DNA of 6,398 nucleotides. Source: Geobacter sp. UBA4074 (GTDB lineage: Bacteria; Desulfobacterota; Desulfuromonadia; Geobacterales; Pseudopelobacteraceae). Below, one piece after another: positions 1 to 6,398 of the stretch. The notes below the pieces were generated by a model, which saw nothing but the letters and a program-made list of their open reading frames with translations, was not told the DNA's origin and made no database searches. Location of the stretch: assembly GCA_002383415.1 (NCBI GenBank), contig DFYU01000008.1, positions 173-6,570 on the forward strand, given 5' to 3'. The translations under genes were made by a program, and so were the position numbers. Position 1 is the first letter of the stretch. Every line of letters starts with the position of its first letter.

Positions 1-536
1 CGGCCAAGCATTGCACCGGCTGCACCCTGTGTCTGAAGTCCTGCGCCCATGACGCCATCACCATGGTTGACGGTAAGGCGCTGATCGACGCCGACATGTG
101 CGCCGGCTGCTCGCGCTGCATCACGGTCTGCCCGGTCAAGGCGATCAACATCCAGTGGAACGAGGCCGCCGACCTGGTGATGAAGAAGATGGCCGAATAC
201 GCCCTGGGTGCGGTGGCGGGCAAGCAGGGTAAGCTGGTCTTTGTGAACTTCATCACCCAGGTTTCGCCGGCCTGCGACTGCTACGGCCACTGCGACGCGC
301 CGATCGTGAACGACATCGGCATCTGTGCCTCCACCGATCCGGTGGCCCTGGATCAGGCCTGCGCCGATCTGGTCAATGCAGCGCGGGGTAATCAGGATTC
401 GGCCTTGAAGAGTGGCCATGAGCCGGGGGGCGACAAGTTCCACGGCGTCTGGCCCGAGATCCCCTGGCAGGTGCAACTGGAGCATGCCGAAAAGGTCGGC
501 CTGGGCAGCCGCAGCTACGAATTGGTGAAGCTGTAG
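1..536 (+). CDS. DUF362/COG2768-like Fe-S centre protein, C-terminal part (5'-truncated by window edge)
   Basis: The reading frame is open from the first full codon at position 3, well upstream of the internal ATG at 63, so this is the last 177 residues of a longer protein rather than a 157-aa gene. Two ferredoxin-type 4Fe-4S motifs are seen in tandem: C-x2-C-x2-C-x3-C beginning at position 12 (CTGCTLCLKSC) and a second at about 96-130 (CAGCSRCITVCP). After them comes a block with SPACDCYGHCDAP, DIGICAS and DPVALDQAC, which is the C-terminal signature of the DUF362 / 'uncharacterized Fe-S center protein' family. Members are usually about 370 aa, so roughly half is missing. The extra Cys residues in CDCYGHC may be further metal ligands. 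The biochemical role is unknown; an electron-transfer or metal-centre function is inference. The next gene begins 12 nt downstream on the same strand, consistent with cotranscription. Confidence 0.85.
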   Translation, partial: AKHCTGCTLCLKSCAHDAITMVDGKALIDADMCAGCSRCITVCPVKAINIQWNEAADLVMKKMAEYALGAVAGKQGKLVFVNFITQVSPACDCYGHCDAPIVNDIGICASTDPVALDQACADLVNAARGNQDSALKSGHEPGGDKFHGVWPEIPWQVQLEHAEKVGLGSRSYELVKL

Positions 537-548
537 GGAGAGAACTGT

Positions 549-1415
549 ATGGACCGTCGTATCGTTACCCTGCTGCTGGGATGTCTGTTGTGTTGCCTGC
601 AGGTTGGCACGGCTCGCGCCGTTGCAACGCCGTCCAGCCCGGCTCCCCGTGAGTACACCCTGGCGGTCTTTCCCTTCTTACCCACCGGCAACCTGGAGGG
701 GATCTTCGCGCCGATTGCGGCGGAGTTGTCCCGTGAGCTCGGCAAGCCGGTCCGCTTTCGGGTCACCCCGACCTATGATGCCTTTATTGCGGCGCTGAAA
801 GAAAAGAAGTTCGACATCGTCCATATTCACCCCTTTGATTATGTTCAATTTGGCCAGGCCATCGGGTATCAACCGCTGGTTGCCAGAACCGAAGGACTGT
901 ATGCTGAATTTTCAGTCAAGGAGGGGTCGCCGCTCAAGCGGCTATCAGACTTGCGCGGCAAGCAGATAGGAACGCCCCCCAGTACCGGCTCGGTTACCTA
1001 TCTGGCCCGGGCGGCCTTGCAGCAGGCAGGCATCAGACCTGATGAAATCACGATCCGCAACTTCCCCAACCATCTGGCCTGTCTGCAGCAGCTGCAGATC
1101 GGCAGCGTGGATGCCTGTGCCACCAGCGCCCCGGCGGCCCGGGTATTTGAGGCTCAGTTGGGGCTCAAGTTGCAGCATATCGGGCGTTCCCAAACGATCA
1201 CCCATGCGCTGTTCGCCGTTCACAAGCGTGTTCCGGCGGCTGATCGCGAGCGGATCAAGAACAGCCTGATCGCCACCAAACTGGAGACCATGGATCCCAA
1301 GCTGCGAGCGTTGTTTATCGACCCGGGCAGTGCTACGCCAGGCCGCTATTTCCAGCCGGTCACCGATCGCGACTATAACCAGGCACGGCGCATCATGAAG
1401 CAGCTCGGATACTAA
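549..1415 (+). CDS. PhnD-like periplasmic phosphate/phosphonate-type solute-binding protein
   Basis: The 288-aa protein begins with a signal peptide: Arg3-Arg4, a hydrophobic core at about 5-19, and an Ala-Arg-Ala signal peptidase I site ending at residue 24. The mature part matches the PhnD / PF12974 substrate-binding fold. A first lobe starts at YTLAVFPF (36-43). YDAFIAALKEKKFDIVHIHP (76-95) is the typical 'Y..l...l....D......P' segment. PSTGS (144-148) and NH (174-175) correspond to the Ser/Thr and His that hold the phosphonate group in E. coli PhnD. GSVDACAT (185-192) matches the usual 'G.vDa' motif. Cys178 and Cys190 could form a disulfide. An AGGGAG Shine-Dalgarno (535-540) supports the ATG at 549. 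No permease or ATPase gene adjoins it; instead a GGDEF-EAL receptor gene starts 3 nt after its stop. A sensory rather than transport role is therefore inferred. The ligand (phosphate, phosphite, phosphonate or another oxyanion) cannot be read from the sequence. Confidence 0.88.
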   Translation: MDRRIVTLLLGCLLCCLQVGTARAVATPSSPAPREYTLAVFPFLPTGNLEGIFAPIAAELSRELGKPVRFRVTPTYDAFIAALKEKKFDIVHIHPFDYVQFGQAIGYQPLVARTEGLYAEFSVKEGSPLKRLSDLRGKQIGTPPSTGSVTYLARAALQQAGIRPDEITIRNFPNHLACLQQLQIGSVDACATSAPAARVFEAQLGLKLQHIGRSQTITHALFAVHKRVPAADRERIKNSLIATKLETMDPKLRALFIDPGSATPGRYFQPVTDRDYNQARRIMKQLGY

Positions 1416-1418
1416 CCG

Positions 1419-3416
1419 ATGGTGCGTCTGTCGCTCAAATACCGCATCGCCCTGGTGGTGTTTCTGTTTCAGTTGCTGGTCTTAAGCCTGCAGCTCTGGC
1501 ACACCTTCAGCACCAGCCGTGAGTCCGACCTTAACCAGCTGGTGACCCGTGAAGAGGTGTTTCTCGGCCTGATCAGCGAGATGGGCCGTAACGCCCTGTT
1601 GACCAATGAACCGGCCGACTTCCAGCTGTTCATCACCCCGTTCATCAATGCGCCTCACATCAAGCGGGTCATGCTGCTGGATCAGACCGGTCGGGTGGTG
1701 GCCAGCACCACCCCCCAGGATCTGGGGAACACCAACCCCGAGATGGTCGGCAATTTACCGTTGCTCTGGAAGGTCAAACAGATCGAGAACGCCACGGAAC
1801 AGTTGGGCAGCATCGCGGTGCAGTTTTCGCGCCAGGAGCTGATTGACCGTACCGACCTGCTGCTGGCGCGGGGCATTCCGGTGGCCTGTGCCGGTATCCT
1901 GCTGAGTGCACTGACCGGACTGGGGTTGGGTACCCTGTTGACCCGTCGTCTCAAGAAGCTGGAGCAGGCCAGCCAGCGGATGGGAGCCGGCGATATGGAC
2001 GTAACGGTTTCCATCCCGGGTCATGACGAGATCGGCCGGTTGGCCCAGGTCTTTAACGAGATGTCCACCAGCCTGCGTTCGCAGTTTGTGGAATTACAGC
2101 AGATTCAGCAGGAACTCGCCTTTCAGGCCCACCATGACCCGCTGTCGGGCCTGCCCAACCGGACCCTGTTTGACCTGCGCTGCGGTCAAGCCCTTGAGGC
2201 TGCCCGGCAGGAGGGGAGCCAGGTGGCGCTGCTGTTCATGGACCTGGATCATTTCAAGAATATCAACGACAGCTATGGCCACCAGGTGGGTGACTGTGTG
2301 CTGCGGGACGTGGCGGCCCGCCTGACGATGGTGCTCAAGGATCAGTACCTGATCGCCCGCCTGGGTGGTGACGAGTTCTGTGTGCTGATCGAGCAGCTCA
2401 GCAACGAACAGGAGGCCATCGACCTGGCTCAGTCGGTGCTGGATGCGTTGGCAGCGCCGCTTGGCTGCGAACAGCATGAGTTTTTCCTGGCCGCCAGTAT
2501 CGGCATCTGCTTTTTCCCCCAGGACGGCGACGATGTCACCAAGCTGCTGCGCAACGCCGACACCGCCATGTACCGCGCCAAGGCGTCGGGACGCGGTGGC
2601 TACCGCCTCTACTCCCGGGAGCAGACCACCACGCTGCGGGAGCGGGTCTCGATGGAATCACGGCTGCGGCGGGCCGTTGAACGAGGCGAATTGCGACTGC
2701 ACTACCAGCCGCAGATCGACTTCAGCAGCGATACCGCGGTGGGGGTGGAGGCGCTGGCCCGCTGGAGCAGCCCGGAGTTTGGCCTGGTCAAGCCGTCCAA
2801 GTTCATTCCAATCGCCGAGGAGAGTGGCCTGATCATCCCGCTGGGAGAGTGGATACTGTTTGACGCCTGCGCCCAGATGCAGCAGTGGCGCACAGAGAAG
2901 CTGGGGCTGCAGCGGATGGCGGTCAATCTGTCGGCCTTGCAGATCCAGCGTGGCGACATCGTTAATCTGGTGCGGCGGGCCCTTGATCATACCGGATTGC
3001 CGGCCAATTGCCTGGAGCTGGAGATCACCGAGGGGTACATCCTGCAGGAGACCGAGCGGGCCGTGGAGACCCTACAGCAGCTGCGGGATCTGGGGGTCTC
3101 CATCGCCATCGACGACTTCGGCACCGGTTTTTCCTCCCTCTCCTACCTGCATCGTCTGCCGATCGACCGGCTCAAGATCGACAAATCCTTTGTGCAGGAG
3201 ATCGGCACCACCTCGCGGGCGGCCATGGTGGCCCAGGCGGTGGTTGATCTGGGGCGTACCCTGGGTCTGACCGTGATCGGCGAGGGGGTCGAGCAGGAGC
3301 GCCACGCAACGGCGCTTAAATCCTGGGGCTGTCATGAGGGACAAGGCTTCCTCTATTCGCCGGCCGTTGAACCGGACCAGCTGAGCAGTCTGGCCCCCTG
3401 GCTGAAGAAGCCATGA
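1419..3416 (+). CDS. Membrane-bound HAMP-GGDEF-EAL cyclic-di-GMP synthase/phosphodiesterase
   Basis: The 665-aa inner-membrane signalling protein has TM1 at about 10-27, a periplasmic sensor region at 28-150 with a Cache/PAS-like strand-turn (VMLLDQTGRVVAS, 84-96), TM2 at about 152-173, HAMP at about 174-222, a short coiled linker, GGDEF at about 238-398 and EAL at about 412-660. The cyclase motif GGDEF (316-320) and the metal-binding DLDHF (275-279) are intact. The inhibitory RxxD I-site is absent, with KDQY at 309-312 by my alignment-free placement. The EAL catalytic set looks complete: Glu444 in EALARW, Asn503, Glu535 in EITEG, Asp565-Asp566 in DDFGTG, Lys586 in LKIDKS, Glu622 in GEGVE and Gln642. 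Both making and breaking c-di-GMP are therefore possible, with balance set by the periplasmic input. No clear Shine-Dalgarno precedes the ATG, so translation is probably coupled to the binding-protein gene 3 nt upstream. The 3' end overlaps dtd by 4 nt. Confidence 0.95.
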   Translation: MVRLSLKYRIALVVFLFQLLVLSLQLWHTFSTSRESDLNQLVTREEVFLGLISEMGRNALLTNEPADFQLFITPFINAPHIKRVMLLDQTGRVVASTTPQDLGNTNPEMVGNLPLLWKVKQIENATEQLGSIAVQFSRQELIDRTDLLLARGIPVACAGILLSALTGLGLGTLLTRRLKKLEQASQRMGAGDMDVTVSIPGHDEIGRLAQVFNEMSTSLRSQFVELQQIQQELAFQAHHDPLSGLPNRTLFDLRCGQALEAARQEGSQVALLFMDLDHFKNINDSYGHQVGDCVLRDVAARLTMVLKDQYLIARLGGDEFCVLIEQLSNEQEAIDLAQSVLDALAAPLGCEQHEFFLAASIGICFFPQDGDDVTKLLRNADTAMYRAKASGRGGYRLYSREQTTTLRERVSMESRLRRAVERGELRLHYQPQIDFSSDTAVGVEALARWSSPEFGLVKPSKFIPIAEESGLIIPLGEWILFDACAQMQQWRTEKLGLQRMAVNLSALQIQRGDIVNLVRRALDHTGLPANCLELEITEGYILQETERAVETLQQLRDLGVSIAIDDFGTGFSSLSYLHRLPIDRLKIDKSFVQEIGTTSRAAMVAQAVVDLGRTLGLTVIGEGVEQERHATALKSWGCHEGQGFLYSPAVEPDQLSSLAPWLKKP

Positions 3417-3853
3417 AAGCCGTGATTCAGCGGGTCAGCTCGGCTTCGGTGACGGTGGATGGCGCAGTCGTCGGTCAGATCGGGCAAGGGATCATGGTGC
3501 TGCTGGGGGTCGAAAAGGGCGATAGCGAGGCGGCGGCCGACTGGCTGGCGGAAAAGATCGTCGGTCTGCGTATCTTTGAGGATGACGACGGAAAGATGAA
3601 CCGCTCGTTGATTGACATCGGCGGCGCGCTGTTGGCGGTATCGCAGTTTACCCTGGCCGGCACCTGTGACAAAGGGCGCCGCCCCTCCTTTGACAGTGCG
3701 GCCCCGGCCGAGGAGGGCAAGCGGCTGTACGACTTTTTTGTTAACGCCCTGCGGCGGCAGCAGGTACCGGTGCAGACCGGCATCTTCCAGGCTGATATGC
3801 AGGTGGCGCTGGTTAACGACGGCCCGGTAACCTTTATCCTGGAACGGAGGTAG
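3413..3853 (+). CDS. dtd: D-aminoacyl-tRNA deacylase
   Basis: The 146-aa cytoplasmic proofreading enzyme hydrolyses D-amino acids (and mischarged Gly) from tRNA, keeping them out of protein synthesis. E. coli Dtd has 145 residues, so this is full length. The N-terminus MKAVIQRVSSASVTVDG is typical of the family. The two active-site signatures are both present: SQFTLAG (77-83) followed by KGRRPSF (87-93), and the Gly-cis-Pro motif NDGPVT (135-140). The ATG overlaps the preceding stop as ATGA at 3413-3416, and only a weak GAAGAAG purine stretch lies upstream, so translational coupling to the c-di-GMP gene is likely. The functional link to the neighbours is unclear; it probably reflects shared transcription only. 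Confidence 0.97.
   Translation: MKAVIQRVSSASVTVDGAVVGQIGQGIMVLLGVEKGDSEAAADWLAEKIVGLRIFEDDDGKMNRSLIDIGGALLAVSQFTLAGTCDKGRRPSFDSAAPAEEGKRLYDFFVNALRRQQVPVQTGIFQADMQVALVNDGPVTFILERR
3846..3850 (+). promoter_or_regulatory. Ribosome binding site GGAGG deciding the start of the small membrane protein
   Basis: GGAGG lies within the last codons of dtd. It is 3 nt from the ATG at 3854 but 9 nt from the in-frame ATG at 3860. Normal Shine-Dalgarno spacing favours the ATG at 3860, which shortens the product by two residues. Confidence 0.6.
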
Positions 3854-3859
3854 ATGCGT

Positions 3860-4168
3860 ATGCAGCTTGGCAGTCTGAAACAGGCGGCAGCCAGCGGCGG
3901 CTTCTGGCTGGCCTGGTTGTTGCTGGTTGGCGCAGGCCTGATCGGCTCACCCACGGCCGGGTTCGGTATGGCCTTCCTGTCGGTAAGCTGTGCCGTGCTG
4001 CCACTGGCCTTTGGTTCTACACGCCAGCGGATCAGCGCCGGGGTGGCCCTGCTGTTGGGTCTGCTGCTGGCGGTGTCGCTGGTGGACAAGGCCCAAAACG
4101 ACCCGTACTTCACCAAGCAGCGCAGCCAGCCAGCGCCTGCAGCCACTGAGCCGCCGGTACAGCGCTGA
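3860..4168 (+). CDS. Small hypothetical membrane protein with three predicted helices
   Basis: I do not recognise the family. The predicted product is 102 aa from ATG 3860 (104 aa if ATG 3854 is used). The start at 3860 was chosen for its 9-nt spacing from GGAGG. Three hydrophobic segments are visible at about 13-30 (FWLAWLLLVGAGLIG), 34-52 (GFGMAFLSVSCAVLPLAFG) and 58-75 (ISAGVALLLGLLLAVSLV). A hydrophilic Pro/Ala/Gln-rich tail follows from about 76 to 102. Arg55 and Arg57 between helices 2 and 3 suggest that loop is cytoplasmic, placing the tail in the periplasm (inference). It starts right at the dtd stop and ends 22 nt before the AsmA-family gene, so it is probably in the same operon. An inner-membrane envelope role is plausible but unproven. 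A longer reading in another frame across 3990-4190 is an upstream extension of the asmA-like frame and not a competing gene. Confidence 0.75.
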   Translation: MQLGSLKQAAASGGFWLAWLLLVGAGLIGSPTAGFGMAFLSVSCAVLPLAFGSTRQRISAGVALLLGLLLAVSLVDKAQNDPYFTKQRSQPAPAATEPPVQR

Positions 4169-4178
4169 TGGCCCACAG

Positions 4179-4184
4179 AAGGAG
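4179..4184 (+). promoter_or_regulatory. Ribosome binding site AAGGAG fixing the AsmA-like start
   Basis: AAGGAG sits 6 nt before the ATG at 4191. It supports that start over the in-frame ATG at 3990, which would add 67 Cys/Trp/Arg-rich residues overlapping the small membrane protein gene. Confidence 0.85.
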
Positions 4185-4190
4185 ATTAGC

Positions 4191-6209
4191 ATGAACCGTC
4201 AGAAACTGCTCAAGATCGCCGGCGTGTCGGCCGGCATCGTCGTGGCCCTGCTGGTTGGTCTGACCATCCTGGTCAAGGTGATCATTTCGCCGGAACTGGT
4301 CAAAAAGACCGTGCTGCCCAAGATATCTGCCGCCATCAACCGTCAGGTCAGCCTGGGTGATGTCTCAGTCAGCATCTTTTCCGGTATCCGGCTGCACGAC
4401 CTGGTGGTGCTGGACCGCGAAGGCAGCGAGCCGTTTGTCAAGGCCGAGGCCATCCGGCTCGACTATCGCTTCTGGCCGCTGTTGCGCAAACGGGTCGAGA
4501 TTGAGCAGATCCGTCTTGAATCGCCGCTGGTACGGGTGGTGCGCAATGCCGATGGCAGCTTTAACTTCAGCGATCTGTTGGTCAAGAAGCAGCAGCCGGC
4601 GACACCGGCCGAACCCAAGGCCAAGAGCCCGATCGATCTGTCGGTCTCCGAGGTGGTTGTCAGCGATGGCCGGCTGATCTTTGACGACCGCAAGGGGCTG
4701 GGGGGTAAGCCGTATCAGGCCGAGATCAGCGCCATTCAGTTTAGCGCGCAGCAGATCTCGCTGGATGGCACGTTTCCGATCTCGTTGCAGGCGGCTCTGC
4801 CGGGTGGGATGCAGTTCGATCTGTCCGGCACCGCCGCTACGGTGGGCAGCGGTCCCACGGTGGCCCTGGCTGCCAAGCTGATCGCCAAGGATCTAAGCAA
4901 ACTGGCAGCTGGCCTGCCGCCCTCACTGGCTGAGAAGATCACCAGATTCGATCTGGCTGGCGGCATGGAGCTGAACCTGAAGCTGGTCGGGCCAGCCAAG
5001 CAGCCCAAAGAACTGCTGCAGGGGGGCGAGATTACGCTCAACGCCATGCAGCTGACTGCCGGTGGTCAGCGCCCCAGCATTGGCGGCCAGTTGCTGCTGG
5101 GCAAGGACAGTCTTGAATCTAAGGGGCTCACCCTGACCGTCAAAGAACAAAAGCTGGCCATCGGCCTCAAGGCCGCCAACCTGCTGGCCAAGCCGATCAA
5201 GTTGAGCGTGGCGGTCAGCGGCGACACGCTGGACCTGAACAAGCTCCTGCCGGCCAAGGCCAAGGCAACGGCGGCACCAGCCGGATCGACGGCGCCGGCC
5301 GGCCCGTCCGCAGCACCGAAGGCCGTTGCCAAGCCTGAGCCAGGGCCGCTCAACCTGCCGCTGGTTGCCAACGGCACGGTCACGCTTAACAGCCTGCTCT
5401 TCCGTACCCTGACCATCAGCAAGCCATCGCTGTCTTGGCGGCTGGCCGACAACCTGCTGACGGTGGACAGCCTGAAAGGTGGTCTGGCCGGCGGCAGCTT
5501 CAGCGACACGGCCCGGGTCAACCTGGGGGTCAAGGGCTTCAGCTACAGCACCCAACTGACGGTGCAGGGGGTGCAGGCCGACCAGCTGGTCTCCGCCTTT
5601 GCTCCCAAGGCCAGCGGCAGCACCTTCGGCAGCATGGCGCTGACGGCGCAACTGCAGGGCAGCGGCACCCAGCCCGAGGCGATCAAACGCAACCTGGGCG
5701 GTAGTGGCAGTTTTGCCATCAGCGACGGCAAGCTGACCGGCAGTGGTTTCATGCCGCAACTGGCCAGCTATCTCAAGGCCGATGCGCTGCGTATCCTGCG
5801 TTTCAGCCGCTACGCCGGCGATTTCGCTATCAAGGGCGGGATTGTGACGCTCAATTCGGCCCTGGACGGCAGCGATGCCAAGTTCAAGACCAGCGGCACC
5901 GCCGGCTTTGACAAGAGCATCGCCATGGGGCTCGATCTGCGTCTGTCGCCGGCCATCACCGGTCAGGTGGTGCGGGGCAGTGCGGGACGTTTCCTGACCG
6001 ACAGCCAGGGCTGGGGTATCCTGCCGCTCAAGGTGGTGGGTACGGTCGGCTCGCCCCGCTTCACCCTCGACAGCGCCCAGGCCGGAGAGCATCTCAAGGG
6101 CAAGCTGCAGGAAGAGCTGAGCAACCGGCTGCTGAAGGACAAACAGGGGCAGCCGCGGCCGGAAAAACAACTGCTGGAGCAGGGGCTGAAGGGACTGTTC
6201 GGCAGGTAG
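4191..6209 (+). CDS. AsmA family envelope protein
   Basis: The 672-aa protein is anchored by an N-terminal membrane helix (about 8-32, GVSAGIVVALLVGLTILV), with the rest predicted in the periplasm. The N-terminal region is AsmA-like: INRQVSLGDVSVSIFSGIRL (49-68), FVKAEAIRLDYRFWPLL (82-98) and IRLESPLVRVVRNADGSFNF (107-126). Repeated beta-rich segments follow. The C-terminus carries AsmA_2-type signatures: LGGSGSFAISDGKLTG (502-517) and LPLKVVGTVGSPRFTLD (611-627). It ends in a charged tail (630-672). Two low-complexity linkers rich in Ala/Pro/Lys, at about 132-148 and 353-386, separate the domains. AsmA-family proteins are related to the bridge-like lipid-transfer fold and are linked to outer-membrane lipid homeostasis; that role here is by family inference. 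The start is set by AAGGAG 6 nt upstream. It is the last gene of the + strand run and is followed by a terminator that lies inside the converging gene. Confidence 0.93.
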   Translation: MNRQKLLKIAGVSAGIVVALLVGLTILVKVIISPELVKKTVLPKISAAINRQVSLGDVSVSIFSGIRLHDLVVLDREGSEPFVKAEAIRLDYRFWPLLRKRVEIEQIRLESPLVRVVRNADGSFNFSDLLVKKQQPATPAEPKAKSPIDLSVSEVVVSDGRLIFDDRKGLGGKPYQAEISAIQFSAQQISLDGTFPISLQAALPGGMQFDLSGTAATVGSGPTVALAAKLIAKDLSKLAAGLPPSLAEKITRFDLAGGMELNLKLVGPAKQPKELLQGGEITLNAMQLTAGGQRPSIGGQLLLGKDSLESKGLTLTVKEQKLAIGLKAANLLAKPIKLSVAVSGDTLDLNKLLPAKAKATAAPAGSTAPAGPSAAPKAVAKPEPGPLNLPLVANGTVTLNSLLFRTLTISKPSLSWRLADNLLTVDSLKGGLAGGSFSDTARVNLGVKGFSYSTQLTVQGVQADQLVSAFAPKASGSTFGSMALTAQLQGSGTQPEAIKRNLGGSGSFAISDGKLTGSGFMPQLASYLKADALRILRFSRYAGDFAIKGGIVTLNSALDGSDAKFKTSGTAGFDKSIAMGLDLRLSPAITGQVVRGSAGRFLTDSQGWGILPLKVVGTVGSPRFTLDSAQAGEHLKGKLQEELSNRLLKDKQGQPRPEKQLLEQGLKGLFGR

Positions 6210-6212
6210 GAC

Positions 6213-6398
6213 TTACTCTCCTTCGGGAGCCAGTTGCAGGCTCTGCAGCGCACCGAACGGTTGATTGCCGAAGCCGGCCTTAGGCGAGGCCGGCTTCGGC
6301 TCTTTTTTATCCGGCTCGGGGGTAGCCTCGGCCAGCGGTTCGGCCAGGGCGTTTAGCTCTTCCTGCTGATCGTTGCCGTTGCCGGTGAAGAAGTACAG
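6213..6398 (-). CDS. C-terminal fragment of an unidentified protein (5'-truncated by window edge)
   Basis: On the - strand the frame is open from the window edge to a TAA at 6213-6215, giving 61 residues. The visible part begins LYFFTGNGNDQQEEL, continues through an Ala/Glu/Leu stretch (LAEPLAEAT), then a Pro/Lys/Glu-rich segment (PEPDKKEPKPASPK), and ends AGFGNQPFGALQSLQLAPEGE. The composition is that of a flexible protein tail. I do not recognise the family. Support for coding is the uninterrupted frame to the edge, the sensible composition and the tail-to-tail position 3 nt from the AsmA stop. The + strand terminator hairpin is read through by this frame as codons. Confidence 0.65.
   Translation of the reverse strand: MYFFTGNGNDQQEELNALAEPLAEATPEPDKKEPKPASPKAGFGNQPFGALQSLQLAPEGE
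6267..6309 (+). terminator. Rho-independent terminator of the + strand operon
   Basis: GCCGAAGCCGGCC (6267-6279) pairs perfectly with GGCCGGCTTCGGC (6288-6300); the T6280-A6287 pair extends the stem to 14 bp with a 6-nt loop. TCTTTTTT follows at 6301-6308. The T-tract lies only on the + strand side, so it ends transcription arriving from the AsmA-like gene, about 57 nt after that gene's stop. It lies entirely inside the converging - strand coding sequence. Confidence 0.9.

Noticed and set aside
576..600. Possible lipoprotein signal in the binding protein (LLGC at residues 9-12)
   Set aside because: The Cys is too close to the charged start (Asp2, Arg3, Arg4) for a normal lipobox, and a good Ala-Arg-Ala peptidase I site follows at residues 22-24.
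3475..4176. A 233-residue open frame on the - strand opposite dtd and the small membrane protein
   Set aside because: It covers dtd, which is certain from its motifs, and the antisense product is Ser/Pro/Arg-rich with no family features.
3990..4190. N-terminal extension of the AsmA-like protein from an ATG at 3990
   Set aside because: It would be Cys/Trp/Arg-rich and overlaps the small membrane protein. The ATG at 4191 has AAGGAG at good spacing and begins a typical membrane anchor.
4923..6170. A 415-residue open frame on the - strand opposite the AsmA-like gene
   Set aside because: It mirrors the codon bias of a GC-rich gene. The + strand frame has clear AsmA signatures, a membrane anchor and a ribosome site, while the antisense product is Gln/Gly/Arg-rich with no recognisable motif.
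6161..6182. Possible - strand terminator (CTGCT/AGCAG beside an A-run in AsmA)
   Set aside because: The stem is only 5 bp with a 2-nt loop, which is too tight and weak to form a convincing terminator.

Overview
This is a GC-rich (about 60% by eye), densely packed bacterial window. Five complete genes and one 5'-truncated gene run on the + strand, and one further 5'-truncated gene converges from the - strand. The mix of families (a DUF362-type Fe-S centre protein, an orphan PhnD-like binding protein, a HAMP-GGDEF-EAL protein and an AsmA protein with Ala/Pro/Lys linkers) suggests a Desulfobacterota organism of the Geobacter/Pelobacter/Desulfuromonas type. That placement is inference from family mix and composition; there is no rRNA or other marker here.

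Layout. Positions 1-536 hold the C-terminal half of a DUF362/COG2768-like protein with two 4Fe-4S ferredoxin motifs. After 12 nt comes a secreted PhnD-family solute-binding protein (549-1415) with no ABC permease or ATPase beside it. Three nt later comes a two-TM HAMP-GGDEF-EAL cyclic-di-GMP enzyme (1419-3416). Its stop overlaps the start of dtd, D-aminoacyl-tRNA deacylase (3413-3853), as ATGA. A small three-helix membrane protein (about 3860-4168) and an AsmA-family protein (4191-6209) follow. A strong hairpin plus T-tract terminator (6267-6309) closes the + strand run. It lies inside the coding sequence of the converging - strand gene, whose stop is only 3 nt from the AsmA stop.

How the genes may work together. 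Spacings of 12, 3, -4, about 0-6 and 22 nt with no visible internal terminator suggest one transcription unit, at least from the binding protein onward. The clearest functional unit is the binding protein plus the GGDEF-EAL protein. A periplasmic oxyanion- or phosphonate-type binding protein could report ligand to the periplasmic domain of the receptor and so shift its cyclase/phosphodiesterase balance. This layout is like the known NspS-MbaA pair but uses a different binding-protein family. dtd is a housekeeping proofreading gene that appears to be translationally coupled to the signalling gene. The small membrane protein and AsmA protein point to envelope functions. No tRNA, rRNA, CRISPR array, insertion sequence or other mobile element was seen, and no gap between genes exceeds 22 nt.
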